The position numbers and the translations under genes are program-made. The notes under the pieces were generated by a model. It searched no databases. It was not told where the DNA came from and saw only the letters and a program-made list of their open reading frames with translations. DNA of 64,000 bases, from positions 682,001 to 746,000 of the forward strand of contig BEDY01000005.1 of NCBI GenBank assembly GCA_002335605.1, read 5' to 3'. This DNA comes from Prillingera fragicola. Taxonomy: Eukaryota > Basidiomycota > Tremellomycetes > Trichosporonales > Trichosporonaceae. This document shows positions 1-11,000 of this stretch, in pieces (the stretch's first letter is position 1; every line of letters begins with the position of its first letter).

Positions 1-1292
1 TGTGTGCAGATGCGCTCCCAGGGCACAACAAAGTGCTGTCCAAAGTGGCCTTGGGCATTGGTGGTGAATGTCGTGCGCATCAGGGGCTCCTGGTCAAATA
101 GGTCATGGTCGGGCTTCGGAGCTGGCTGACCCTTGTGCAGAGGGACCGGATAGAGACACAAGGACACGCGCCGGAAGGCGAGAACGCTCGACCAGAAGGG
201 TCGCAAACGGAGGTCCAGATACTCGTGGGCGAGCGATAGCTGTGCTGGGTCGGCAAAGGCGACCTCCGTCGTGTTGCCGCGGGAGGGAGCACAGAGCGGC
301 TGAGACAGCTCGTCGGCCGCTTTTGCAGCACGGCGCGCTTGAGGTTCGGGTAGATCCAGGTCCTTGCCGTCGTCGTCCGCTGGTGGTTCTGTCAACACTC
401 CTCCCAATATGTTTGACGAAGTCATTGGCATAGGGGGAAGAGCTGCAAAACGCTTTGCAATGCCCATGAGAGCACGTTGTGTCCTTGAGGCGCTCTGAGG
501 TTCCCGAACGAATGAACAGAATCCCACCGCCGAGACATGAAGGTCAAAGGCTTGAGGTCAGCACAAACATGACTTGGAGCTCACCATCTTCGTCGCCGCC
601 CTTGCGAGGTCGCTTCACGGCCCAGCCGGGCAGTGTATGAATGCACTCAGCTCCCTTTGGCGCACTGCGTCGGCCGTATCCCCAGTCCCTCGCCCACTCA
701 GTCCAGCCCTGTCGGACACTCCCCGAGCTCGAGCCCTCCGAGGGACTAGGCGTAGAAGCAGCTGCAGCTGCGGCGGAAGTAGCCACAGTTGCTGCAGCAG
801 AGGAGATGGCGTTGCGAGCTCGAGAAGCAAACGCTGCCGTATTGCCGAGGTACGACGAGAACCCAGACGCTTCGGCAGCTGCACGAAGCTTGGACGGCGT
901 CGACAGAGTGTCGACTGTCGGTCGCGTCTGTGCAGCGCGCATGGATGGAGGTGGGCTAGGCATAGATGGGCGCGGTGGAGCACGCCGGGGTGGCGGTGGA
1001 CTAGAAGCTGATGAGCGCGATAATCCAGACGTTGTTGACGGATTACGCGCCGGGGGGCGGAGGGGTATACCAGGAGGCATATTGGACATGAATGACGTTG
1101 AAGTTCGGCCGAGTTCTGTTCCAGTGAGTGCGCCAGAAAGAGCCCCAGATACCGATGCGGCGGCCGCTGTGCGGTACGGGTAAGAATTGCAAGGAAGTGA
1201 GTTTGGGTGAAGGAAACGAGCACGACACTGCAAGTGGCAAAGAGATGTCCTCTCCTAGATGGCACACCGTCATTGCCATTCACGGCTGTCAT
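1..1292 (-). CDS. APP1: App1-family phosphatidate phosphatase, N-terminal part (cut by window edge)
   Basis: App1 is a Mg2+-dependent phosphatidate phosphatase of actin patches that makes diacylglycerol during endocytosis. Proposed exons are 1292-1268, 1166-585 and 550-1, joined in phase 1 both times. The first 150 or so residues are Ser/Pro/Ala-rich and disordered. Family hallmarks follow: WTEWARDW, then LPGWAVKRPRK, then SRTQRALMGIAKRFAALP, and near the edge a TTNAQGHFGQHFVVPWERICT-like segment, as in the domain that precedes the DUF2183 catalytic part. The DxDxT catalytic motif would lie beyond the left edge and is not seen. The second intron (584-551) is only 34 nt and ends in AAG. The first exon is my best guess, chosen because an ATG, a GTGTGC donor and a CACAG acceptor give the right phase. 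The family call rests on remembered motifs and is fairly sure; the start is not. Confidence 0.62.
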
Positions 1293-3110
1293 CCCGTGTC
1301 GGGTGCACGTGTGATTTGATTCCGTGATTCACGGATGGTAACAGCACAGCGATTCAGCGGCTGCGAGGCTTGGACGTGACTATGCAACGATGGGCGCTAG
1401 ACAGTCCTGCACATTTTATGGCTGTCATTGCTGAGGCGCTCAGGTTTGTTATCGCAAGGTTCTGCTCCACTCATCCGAGGCCAGAGCTTCAATTCCATTT
1501 CTGCTTTCAAGAAGGGCAGCACAGTTCGCAGCAGGATACGGAGCGCAAAACGCAGAACGCAGATCAGATGCAGGCATAACGCACCAACATGCAGAACGTA
1601 AACGGTGAACGTGGAACGGAAAGCAGTGATGGAGTGATATCACAGTGACCTCTGATCCACGGGCCAGAGTATCACAGTGACATGTAGCGTGGAGAGAAAC
1701 GTGATTGTCAGATCGTCAGATCGCGTCAGACACGGGGACGCCCAATCCTCGTCTGTGCATCGTAACGACACACGATGAGCCTGCAGCACGATGCGCCTAG
1801 AACCGATGGGGCGGTCTCGAGCCTTTACGATACGCGTGCCTGTGCAACATGAGGGAGTAATCTGTAGCTGTGCCCAGGACGTCCAGGTCGACGCGTTCGA
1901 CATTATTGAGGATAGAGGTACCGTACACGGCAATATTCTGATGGCCCATTTCGAGGTGCTTCATGATGGTCCTTTGAATATTCTGGATCGTCAAATGGCG
2001 CTAAGAGTGCAGGAATCGGGGCGCGAAGCGGGGCGTACAGCCTGACACCTGACGGCAGGGGAAGGGTCGCGCCGATCTGTCTGTGGGGAGTTTTAGGTGC
2101 TTCTTCGGCAAGGGCATCTGTCCCTCTGTCAAGGTTGAGACGCGCCAGACGCTGGCCAACAAGCTTCGAAAAGCGGGGGGCATGTATAGAATGCAAGGAC
2201 ATGGCGACACTTGGGGTTTGGGCGTAATGTGTGCGCGTCGGGCGCGGGACGGTGCAGAACGTCCAAACTCTTTGCCTAATGGGCGCCGCCCTCGGGCAGG
2301 GTGACGGGGAGAAGGAAATTGCGAATGGGCACACTGGGGTCAAGAGGGAACGGAAGCTGCCGGCATTGGCTCGGGCACAAAGGGCACGGGCACGCCCTTC
2401 AACAGCCCCTACCACGACGCACGACCCGCCGCTGGCTGGCTGCAAGTGCAGGTCTGGTCTGCGAGAATCCATGTGCAGCGGAAACACGGCCTCGGCCCTA
2501 GTGCCTCAAGTCCTCAGGTGCTCGATTTGCCTGACACACGCGACAGGAAGGGGTATTCCCGCACAAACCGTGCCAGCAGCTGTTTTTCCCACTGCCACTG
2601 CCCGTTTCATCCACTACTGCTCCATTGCCGTACCTCGCTCACTCGCGCTGGATTCATCCACCGCGTACCGCGACCAACCATCCATTCTCGTTCGACTTCA
2701 TACATCCTACTTCCACTCTTTCGTGCTCGCGCATCTCCCCCCCATCAACACCCCTCGCCACCTTCTCGCTGCTTGCCCTCACGACCCGAGCAGTGTCACG
2801 GCCCTTTCGTCCGTCAACATCCCAGTCGCTATCTCGTCTACCCTCCGACGACGGCCAACACCACCACCACCTCGAGACACGACACCATTCCCCCTGGCCA
2901 CCCCAAAACCAGACACCTGTCCTAGATTAGTGTCGTCGTACCTTCCTGCGCGTTCACCAGTCTCGTCTCCCACGACTGCCCGCAAAGGCCTCTGAGCGCT
3001 CATTGCACTCCTTGCGTATCCGTTGTGATCGTCCAGAGGTCATTGCCTCGTCCGCCACGATAGCCGCTACACTCGACGCCAGCACCCACTTGCCTGGTCA
3101 GGGCCCGAAC
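1293..3110. other. Intergenic, divergent APP1/STE12 upstream region
   Basis: No convincing gene is seen in about 1.8 kb. Open frames here lack conserved motifs and codon character. The last 500 bases before STE12 are rich in C and T, as in many basidiomycete promoters and leaders, so a long regulated leader or promoter for STE12 is likely. The in-frame ATG at 3003 could lengthen Ste12 by 36 residues, but that stretch looks non-conserved. Confidence 0.5.
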
Positions 3111-5613
3111 ATGATGGGTGGTCCGACCGAGGTTGAGGTTTATCACGCGCCTTACAAAGAGTATGTCGTATCCGTGTGTAAAGATGGAGGATCTGACGCC
3201 CACGTGCAGAGGTCCTGGCATGGAGGAGGCCATCCTCTACCCGCTCCCGCCCCCCGCCGATGTCGCTCCCCGCAGGCTCACCGAGGCTGAGACGGCGCGT
3301 GTCGACCTTCTCTGCCGCCTTCTCTTCGTAAGTCTTGCGCGTGAAAAGGAGGTGGGTTTTACTGACGCCCATAGTTCCTTGCAACTGCCCCGACCAAGTG
3401 GTCATCACTGCCTCAAAGTGTAAGCGTACAAGTATAGCACTAAGTGCTTCCATGCTAACAACAGTCCAAGCATCTTCCTGATCTGTCCAAGTTTCGGCTG
3501 CCAAACGGTGAAGATGTGGCATGTGTCCTGTGGAATGGCCTTTACCACATTACTGGCACGGATATCGGTAAGTCTCTCTTGCCTCAAAATGAGATTGCCA
3601 TTTGGCTGACGTGGTTCAGTGCGTGCACTTCTCTTTCGTTTCGAAGCCTTTGGTCGCCCTGTGAAGCATACCAAAAAGTGGGAGGAGGGCGTCTTCTCTG
3701 ACCTGCGTAATCTCAAGCCTGGTGTGGATGCCTGTCTTGAAGAGCCAAAGTGAGCCACATCTTTTTACATGCACTTGGAATGGGCTGCTGACATCGCTAG
3801 GTCCGCGTTCCTCGATTTCCTCTTCCGCAATGGTTGCATTCGTACTCAAAAGAAGGTGTGTCTTTTAACGCACGATGTGGGAAGTTGAGCTGACATTGGC
3901 GCAGCAAAAGGTAATCTCGGAACTATCTCAACGGGATACTAATCGCCTTTAGGTGTTCTACTGGTTCTCAGTCCCTCATGACCGTCTCTTCTTGGACGCG
4001 CTTGAACGCGACCTGAAACGAGAGAAGGCTGGTCAGGAACCAACGTCGGTCGTCGTTGGCGAGCCAGCTCGTAGCTTCAAGTAGGTCCCTTCGCATTTTG
4101 TCATGCCGCCTGCTAATTTCAATCAGATATGACCCTCGGCGTGGCCTCTACGAGCAGTTTATGGGGAGCAATAGGGGCATGGAGGCCGCTATTCTGGTGA
4201 GTCACTACTAGTGTTCTTGCCTGTTTGGTGCTGACGCCAGAAGGATCAGGTCTACCCGCTCCAGGCACGACTCGGACCAGGCGGCCTGGTGCCAACTGTA
4301 GCGAATGCCGAGTCGTCGCGTCAATCCAGCGTCGACCCCAGCCTTGCTTATGATGGCCGCCCCATTGACTCTCATGGTGACCATAACTTTTGGCCTGGCC
4401 GCGTTGGTGGTGTTGATGTTGCTGGCCGTCCCATGTCTGTCGAGTACTTTCCCCCGCCTGCCGACCAGTATACGCAAGGTCCTGGCGGGCTGCCGCAGTT
4501 CACTGTGACCATGTTTGAGGGAAGCTCGGCGTACAAGCGCAAGCGCGTGCGCTCCAAGCGCTCCTCGCCTTCCAAATCGACACAGCCAGAGGATGAAGAT
4601 GAGCGCTCTGGCCGCGACGACAGTGCTGTGCCGGAAGGCGACAGCAAAGCGCGCCGCAAAGTCATGCGCTCGGCCTCGCGCTCTTCGCCGTCAGTGCCTC
4701 CCGAAGGTGGAAACTCCTCCTCTGTTGGAGCCTCGGCCAACGGGGGCGCGACTGACGAAAAGTCGTTTGTGTGTGTGTTCGACTTCTGCCGCCGCCCTTT
4801 CAAACGTCTGGAGCACCTGAAACGCCACATTCGTACACACACGCAGGAGCGTCCCTTCGCCTGCAAGCTGTGCTCCCGAGCGTTTAGCCGACAGGACAAC
4901 CTTCTCCAGCACCTTCGTCTTCACCGAAAGGACGACCCACCTCGCGCCCAGGATGTCGCCGAAGAGCGCCTCAGTGCCCCTCCATACGTTGGTCGTCGCT
5001 GGCCTACCCAGTCTCCAGCTCCTACCGAGGACATGATTGCGCACGTCCCTGTAGCGTGAGTACCCTGTAATAGCGCACGGTCTAACCTCGCAGTTCCAAC
5101 GCCCAGTACTCGGTGCCTCACTACACGCCAATGTCTTATCGCTCCACAACAGTTCCTCCAGACTGGCTGTCGATGCCGCCTCCAAACGCTTGGTCGTCGC
5201 AGCCTGTGTCCAACATGGCTCCAGGCGGTCGTGGCGCCCAGTTCTCGCCCGCCCCAGCTCCCATGCGTTTCCGCTCTGCCACCCCACAAATGTCTGCTCC
5301 ATCATACCCAACGTATGGCTCGATGCCACCGCCGCCAGCACCTGGCATGATGCCGGGCATGCAGCCCATGTCGCAGCCTGGCGGCCAGGGGCCATACCCA
5401 GTGTACGCCGACCCCCATGGCCAGCAGCAAGAGTATGGATTCGTACAGCCGTCGGGCAACTGGGCACCGCCGGCCGTCGACCCAGCTCTCGGGGGGGCCG
5501 GTGGACCCAACGGCGTGGGCAATGGCGTGGAGCTGAACGACGCTGGCGACGACAGTTACGACACGAGTGTCGAGCAGGTTGCCGACCCCAGCGGTGGCTG
5601 GCAGGCGTCATGA
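3111..5613 (+). CDS. STE12: Ste12-type transcription factor with homeodomain-like STE domain and two C2H2 fingers
   Basis: Ste12 acts in the nucleus downstream of the pheromone/filamentation MAP-kinase cascade. Exons are 3111-3160, 3210-3327, 3375-3419, 3465-3567, 3620-3749, 3801-3855, 3905-3910, 3953-4080, 4127-4196, 4241-5055 and 5094-5613, giving 679 aa. The STE domain covers about residues 39-195, with [50 protein letters not shown], and [29 protein letters not shown]. Two C2H2 fingers lie at about 411-463 (CVFDFC..H..H and [21 protein letters not shown]), the arrangement typical of Cryptococcus Ste12 and filamentous SteA rather than budding-yeast Ste12. The tail is Pro/Met/Gly-rich. A 6-nt exon encodes the Gln-Lys of KKQKVF. 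The ATG at 3111 was chosen over 3114 and 3003 because it starts just before the first spliced conserved block. No pheromone or receptor genes are nearby. Confidence 0.93.
3905..3910 (+). other. Six-nucleotide micro-exon of STE12
   Basis: The bases CAAAAG sit between a 49-nt intron (GTGTGT start, GCTGAC branch, CAG end) and a 42-nt intron (GTAATC start, TACTAAT branch, TAG end). Including it restores the conserved KKQKVFYW of the STE domain; skipping it keeps the frame but deletes Gln168-Lys169. Confidence 0.85.
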
Positions 5614-5901
5614 GTTGATCGACTCTTGTGTTCATCACGAGTATACCCCTTTGTGCGTTATCATCTGAGGGAGTGTCATCATACCCGCGAGAGGAGCCTT
5701 GCGAGTAGGTTCAATAGGAGAAGCTTCGTGGAGAGTCGAGGTCACTGTAAGCCATATCTGTTCGTACGTAGATTTAAGAGTATTATGCAGCACAATACCT
5801 GCAAACCCACCACTTGCACTTTGCATAAGAGCTAGCCTACTATGGCATAAATCATGGACAGCGTCGGGACTTACGACCTTTCATGCACCCTCGAGAGGCG
5901 T

Positions 5902-7231
5902 CTAGTCGTCGCGCCTGTCGCGGTCGTCGTCATTCTCGCGGCCATCCGCATGGGGGACAGGAGCGTCGTCGGCCGAGTTGCTGTCGGCCTTGGCATCATG
6001 GCGCGGCGCAGGCGAAACCGAACGGTCGTCGCGGCGCGGGGCATCACGGTCGTCCCTCTCTCGGTCAGCAGGACGGTCGTAGTCGCGGTCCCTGGAGCCA
6101 CCACGGCGGTCGTCACCATTGTCGCGGCGGGGCGAGGGAGAGCGGCGGCGGGGAGAGGGAGAGCGGCGACGGGGCGAAGGTGAGCGGCGGCGGGGAGGTG
6201 AGCGGCGCCCGTAGTCACGGCCCCGGTCATCGCCACCGCCACGACGGTCGCTGTCACGGCGGAAGCTGAATATGTCAGTATAATGCTGGCTTCGCGGAGT
6301 ATCAACTCACTCCTCGTGACGCCACGCCGCGCTAGGTGGACGTTTAGCCCACTGGACTGTGATACGGCGGCCATCAATCGAACGGCCGTGCCTGCAGTCT
6401 TCAGCACCGTTTGGGAGCGGTCACGTACATGTCATAGTAAGCATCCTCAGCGTCATCCTCGCGGCGGAACTCGACAAAAGCGAAAGCTGTGGTGAGACAT
6501 GTGTGAGCGAGGGTCTTCGGCACATCTCGATTCGTCCTTGGGCGTGTCGGCTAATCGACAGTTGCTGGTCGCAATCTGGAAGGATCATGTTTGCTCGATG
6601 CACTCGGGCCGCTCGCTTCGTCTCGCACGGTGGGATTGAAGTCGGGCCCGCGGCTCTGCTTTTGCGCACCCCAGCTCGGGCTGGGGCATGAGATCTGCGG
6701 GCCGTGGTCGACAACATGGACGGGCCGCCCTGATCGGTCGACGTTGGCGAAGACGCCTAGAGTTCGACGTCGGCACACGAGGTCGCCGGTCGGGAGCACT
6801 CTCTTTAAGCCGAAGAGAACAAAGGGCAAACAAGAGGACATGAGGATGGATCTTTCAAAGACAGGACACAGGAAGGGGGGAAGAAAAGATATGGACAAGG
6901 GGAAGGGCACGGTGACACTCGGCAAACAGAGGTTGGGGCCAGGTATCGAACCAAACAAGGGAGGACGAGCCACGAAACAAGTTCAACTTACGCGTAGAGG
7001 AAGCCGATTTGAGGGCAGGAATATCGCAGCGAACGAGACGGCCAAAGCGCTCAAACTCGTACGCCAGGTCGCGTGCACGGAGGTTGGGGCTAAAGCCAGT
7101 GACGTACAGGACACTGTATGGGCAAAGTGGTTAGCTGATAAGACACGCTGTGGACTCTTTTGCAGCTCACGTGCGGTTCTGTGAAAGTTGTTAGCAGTTC
7201 GCCCACTGTCGTTTTGCAGTGTGCTCACCAT
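5902..7231 (-). CDS. srp1: SR-like splicing protein of the Srp1 type (RRM plus RS tail)
   Basis: The protein resembles fission-yeast Srp1, a nuclear RNA-binding factor that influences pre-mRNA splicing. Exons are 7231-7229 (only ATG), 7178-7171 (8 nt), 7113-6992, 6486-6429, 6391-6311 and 6265-5902, giving 211 aa. The RRM occupies about residues 4-80: [21 protein letters not shown] (RNP2 region), [26 protein letters not shown] (RNP1 region) and [14 protein letters not shown]. The C-terminal half has three SPRRR repeats and RD/DR-rich dipeptides typical of SR proteins. The gene is convergent with STE12 and divergent from the chitin synthase. Intron 3 (6991-6487, 505 nt) is about ten times the local norm and splits the RRM, which would suit autoregulation by retention or a poison exon. 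That role is inference; the family call is firm. Confidence 0.88.
6669..6686 (-). other. GC-rich hairpin inside srp1 intron 3
   Basis: CCCCAGC and GCTGGGG form a perfect 7-bp stem around a 4-base loop in the middle of the 505-nt intron. It could fold in the pre-mRNA; no function is shown. Confidence 0.4.
7171..7178 (-). other. Eight-nucleotide micro-exon of srp1
   Basis: On the minus strand AACCGCAC lies between a 50-nt intron that begins straight after the ATG (GTGAGC...TTTCACAG) and a 57-nt intron (GTGAGC...CATACAG). Joining ATG, this exon and exon 3 gives MNRTVLYVTGF, the expected start of an RRM. Confidence 0.75.
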
Positions 7232-8036
7232 TTTGATACAAGTGTTGGATGTGTAAGAGGAAAGCGAAAGAAACACGCCGAAAGCAGAAGATGACGAGGG
7301 AGAGAGAGGTGGCGATTATATTAGCGCACCCCCTGTAAATGAGGATGTTTTCCATATTCAGTCCTCCTAATTAAAGTCACGTGATCTTTGTGGACTGACC
7401 ACCGTAAGAGGCGACGAGTGTACCAGGAGAGAATTCCAGTGAAAGGCCAAGCGCGTGTGGGCCCAGGAGCTAGGAGTTTCAAATAGCTGATCGACCACCA
7501 CCGACCACGTCCACGACCCCTTGCAAAGACGAAAACAAACCTTCGAGGCATCCATCCACCTCGCACAAGATTCACAATCACAGATATGCCTTGCAGTCTT
7601 GTAGCACTATACGCTGGCAGCATGCATGATATTCTACACTGTCCTAATATGCATACTCAATGAGCCCCATCTAAAAAGTACATTGGGGGTTTTTGAATTC
7701 ACAAGGGAGCACATAGGCGTGCACAAGGTCCCGCCACGGCGCACAGCCACAGCCTCAACCGTTGCGAATCACACCCAGGTAACATTGGCCCCTGTGCTAC
7801 CACGCTCACTCCCATCTTGCGACTTGCTCACTCCACGTCCCTCTTTTCTCTCTTTATCCTCTCCCCCTCTCCCCCTCACTCTTTTTCTTCTTCTCTCCCG
7901 GCCTGAGCTAGTCGCAAGGCTCATTTGTCGGGCGTCTATCCGCCAAAACGACATCAGCTAGGACTGGGCATCTTGGACTATACAACCAACTGCCTGGACC
8001 CCGTGGTCTCCCGTCCACACTTGCACATCAGTCACC
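7232..8036. other. Divergent srp1/chitin synthase promoter region
   Basis: No gene is seen. The stretch holds a TCACGTGA box and, before the chitin synthase ATG, a strongly pyrimidine-rich tract at 7841-7900 (runs of CTCCCCC, TTTTTCTTCTT), a common core-promoter or leader feature in basidiomycetes. Confidence 0.5.
7377..7384. promoter_or_regulatory. TCACGTGA E-box-type palindrome
   Basis: A perfect 8-bp palindrome matching the binding site of Cbf1/USF-type bHLH factors, about 146 bp upstream of the srp1 ATG and 650 bp upstream of the chitin synthase. Binding is inferred from the motif only. Confidence 0.4.
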
Positions 8037-11000
8037 ATGTCGCTGTTTCCGCCATCGGCAGGGCCGGCGGCTGCGACCAAGCGCTACTCGTCTCGCTTTG
8101 AAGGCATTACAGATCTCTGGTGCGTGAGCTGCTGAAAACAATCGGGTGACTCTCGCAAGCAACTAACATCTCCTCAGTGCCCTTCCCTCCATCGCCGAGG
8201 ACACAATTTTGGCCACTTTGCGGGAGCGTTACATATCAGCGCAACCATACACTGACGTCTCGTCGTCTGCCCTCGTCACCGTCAACCCCCTCACCTACCT
8301 TCCCGTCAACAGCGACGCAACGCTTCAAGACTACGTCTCAGATTACTACCGGTCTGCTGGCGATGACACTGTCGGGGAGCCGGCAGTCCTCGGCCCGCAC
8401 ATCTTCGGGCATGCAATCAATGCCTACTACAACATGCGCCGTACGGGGCAGGATCAGATTCTGCTCATGAGGTGAGCCAAACATGCTGAGAGGCTGCTAA
8501 CGGAGCTAGCGGTGCAACAGGGTCAGGCAAAACAGAGATTCGCCGCCTGGCCATCAAGGCCATCTCTGAAATCGCCGTGGCTCCTCATGGCAAAAAGGGC
8601 TACAAGGTCGGCGCCCAGATTGCAAACGCAGAGGTGAGTGCAGCTCAAGGGGGGTTTTGGTGCTAAAACGTCCAGTTCATCCTCGAGTCCTTCGGCAATG
8701 CCCAGACGGTCAGTAACGAGAACGCCTCCAGGTTTGGCAACTACACCGAGCTTCAGTTCAACGACCGTGGACGCCTTGAAGGCCTCAAGACGATCGAGTA
8801 CTATCTTGAGCGGTCACGCGTGTGTCAGCCACCAGTCAACGGTGAGCGCAACTTCAACGTCTTCTACTACCTTTGTTCCGGGATCGATGGTGAGGAGCGC
8901 GCACACTTGCGCCTTGGCAACGTCTCCGAGTACCGCTACCTGCAGAGCCGCGCTCGCAGGAGCGGTGCTAGCGACAGTGAGCGCTTCCAGCAGCTCAAGA
9001 ATGCTTTCCGCACTGTCGGCATGTCCAACCGCCTCGTGGCCCAGGTATGTCAGCTTCTCGCCGCCATTCTGCACATTGGCAACATTACGTTCACCGACGA
9101 CCCGGGCATGCACGAAGGTGCAGTAGTTGTGAATGAGGACGTGCTTGCCACAGCTGCCGAGTTCCTGGGCGTCCATCCTGTGGCTCTAGCAGAGCTGTTC
9201 TCATTCAAGACGTTGCTGGTTCGCAGGGAAATCTGCACCACCTTCCTCGACTCGGAGGCAGCCGAGGCTGTTCGTGACGAGCTTGCTCGCACGCTTTACT
9301 CTCTCCTCTTCTCATGGCTCAATGAGCACATCAACCAAAAGCTTTGCAAAGACTCGTTTGGCTCGTTTATTGCCGTGGTCGACTTCCCTGGCCAGCAGAA
9401 CAACTCTGGTCCCACTCTTGGTATCAATTCGGTCGACCAGTTTTGCTTCAACTTTGCCAACGAAAAGATGCAAAACTGGATTCTGCACCGTATCCACGAG
9501 GCACCGCTTGCGGAGGCGGCGGCTGACAAGCTCACGCTGGAGCGCATCCCGTACTTTGACAACACCGAGTGTCTCAAGATGCTGTCCGACCCCAAGGGCG
9601 GCCTCATTGCTATTGCCGACGACCAATCCAAGCGCAAGAGGACCGACTCGAACATGCTCGACGCCATGGCCAAGCGCTTCTCAGGTCACTCGTCATTCCA
9701 GATCGGCAACATGAATCGTAACGGCTCAGCCACGTTCACTGTCAACCACTACGCTGGTCCAGTCGCCTACTCTGCCGAGTCATTCTTGGAGCGCAACGCC
9801 AATGAGACCAGTGCCGACATTCTGCGTTTGCTGCGCGGCACCATCATCGGCACGACCACGAGTGTCCCCGATCACACTGGGTCCAACAACCCATTCATCC
9901 GCAGCCTGTTTTCCTCCAAGTCCATCGCGACCCAGGCTCACCCGCGCAACGACGAGACGATTGTGGCTGCTCAGCAACCCGTCAAGCCCATGCGCGCTCC
10001 ATCGACGCGCCGCAAGCGCGGACCTCGTCTTTCTGGAATCACTGAAGAGGACGGAGAGGCTGCGCGGGAGGCTGCTGCAGCCGCCGAGGACGCCGAGGTC
10101 GGTGGAGGCAACGATGAGGGTGCCGCTGGCACGCATCTACAGTGCGTCGCCGGACAGCACTGGCAGGCCGTGTCGGCGCTGTTTGCCTCTTTCGATCAGG
10201 CTCAGCCTTGGTTTGTCTTCTGCTTACGCCCCAACGACTCCCAGCTTGCTGGCCAGGTGGAGACGCGCTCCGTCAAGGGGCAAATTCGTAGCCTGGGTCT
10301 TACCGAAATTACGCAGCGCATGCGTACCAACTATGAGGTTCGCATGACCCATGGCGAGTTCCTGGAGCGTTACCACGACGAGTTTGCCGAGCGTGCTATA
10401 GGAGATCAAGCCGCAGTGCCAGACCGTCTTCGCGACCTGAAACGAGTTCTCAAGCTCGATGACCAGCACATGGTCGTTGGCACGAGCCGCGTGTTTCTCT
10501 CGCACGACGCCTTCCGTCGCTTTGACGACCGACTTCGGGAAGAGGAGGGTCTGGAGCAACCGCAAGAAGTTAGTCGAAAGGACCGATTTGACCCATTCTC
10601 GCCTGGGCATCGCTCGTCGTCGCCAGAACCAGAGCAACAAACTGTTTTCGACTTCCATGACCGCAACGACTCTGCTGCTGCATTGCCGCTCGTGGCCAAC
10701 GCCCAACCAGTGCCGCGAGCCTCACCTTCCGACTTCGACGACGACGCGCGCGGCTTTGCACCGAGCCAGGCCACCAGTCCTTTCGGGGACTCGCAGTCCA
10801 ACCTGGGCACGGACGCGTACGCTCCATCGCGCAACATGTTCCGTGACATGGACGAGAAGAAGCGAGGCGAAAAGGACGTGCTTGACGACCTCCCGGAGGA
10901 TGGTGAGGTGACTGAGGAGTACAAGGAGTCGGCAGCTCGCCGCCGTTGGGTCTGGCTCTGCATGGCTCTAACTTGGTGGTGCCCTAGCTTCCTCATCGCC

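Noticed and set aside
551..584. GTGCTG as the donor of APP1 intron 2 with the CTCAG acceptor at 495-497
   Set aside because: The GTGAGC donor with the AAG acceptor at 551 keeps frame, uses a proper branch site, and restores extra conserved sequence.
1903..2487. Minus-strand 194-codon frame upstream of STE12
   Set aside because: Composition is not protein-like, there are no splice signals extending it, and it lies in a likely promoter/leader.
6591..7184. Plus-strand 197-codon frame across srp1 intron 3
   Set aside because: Low-complexity basic translation with no motif, overlapping conserved RRM exons on the other strand.
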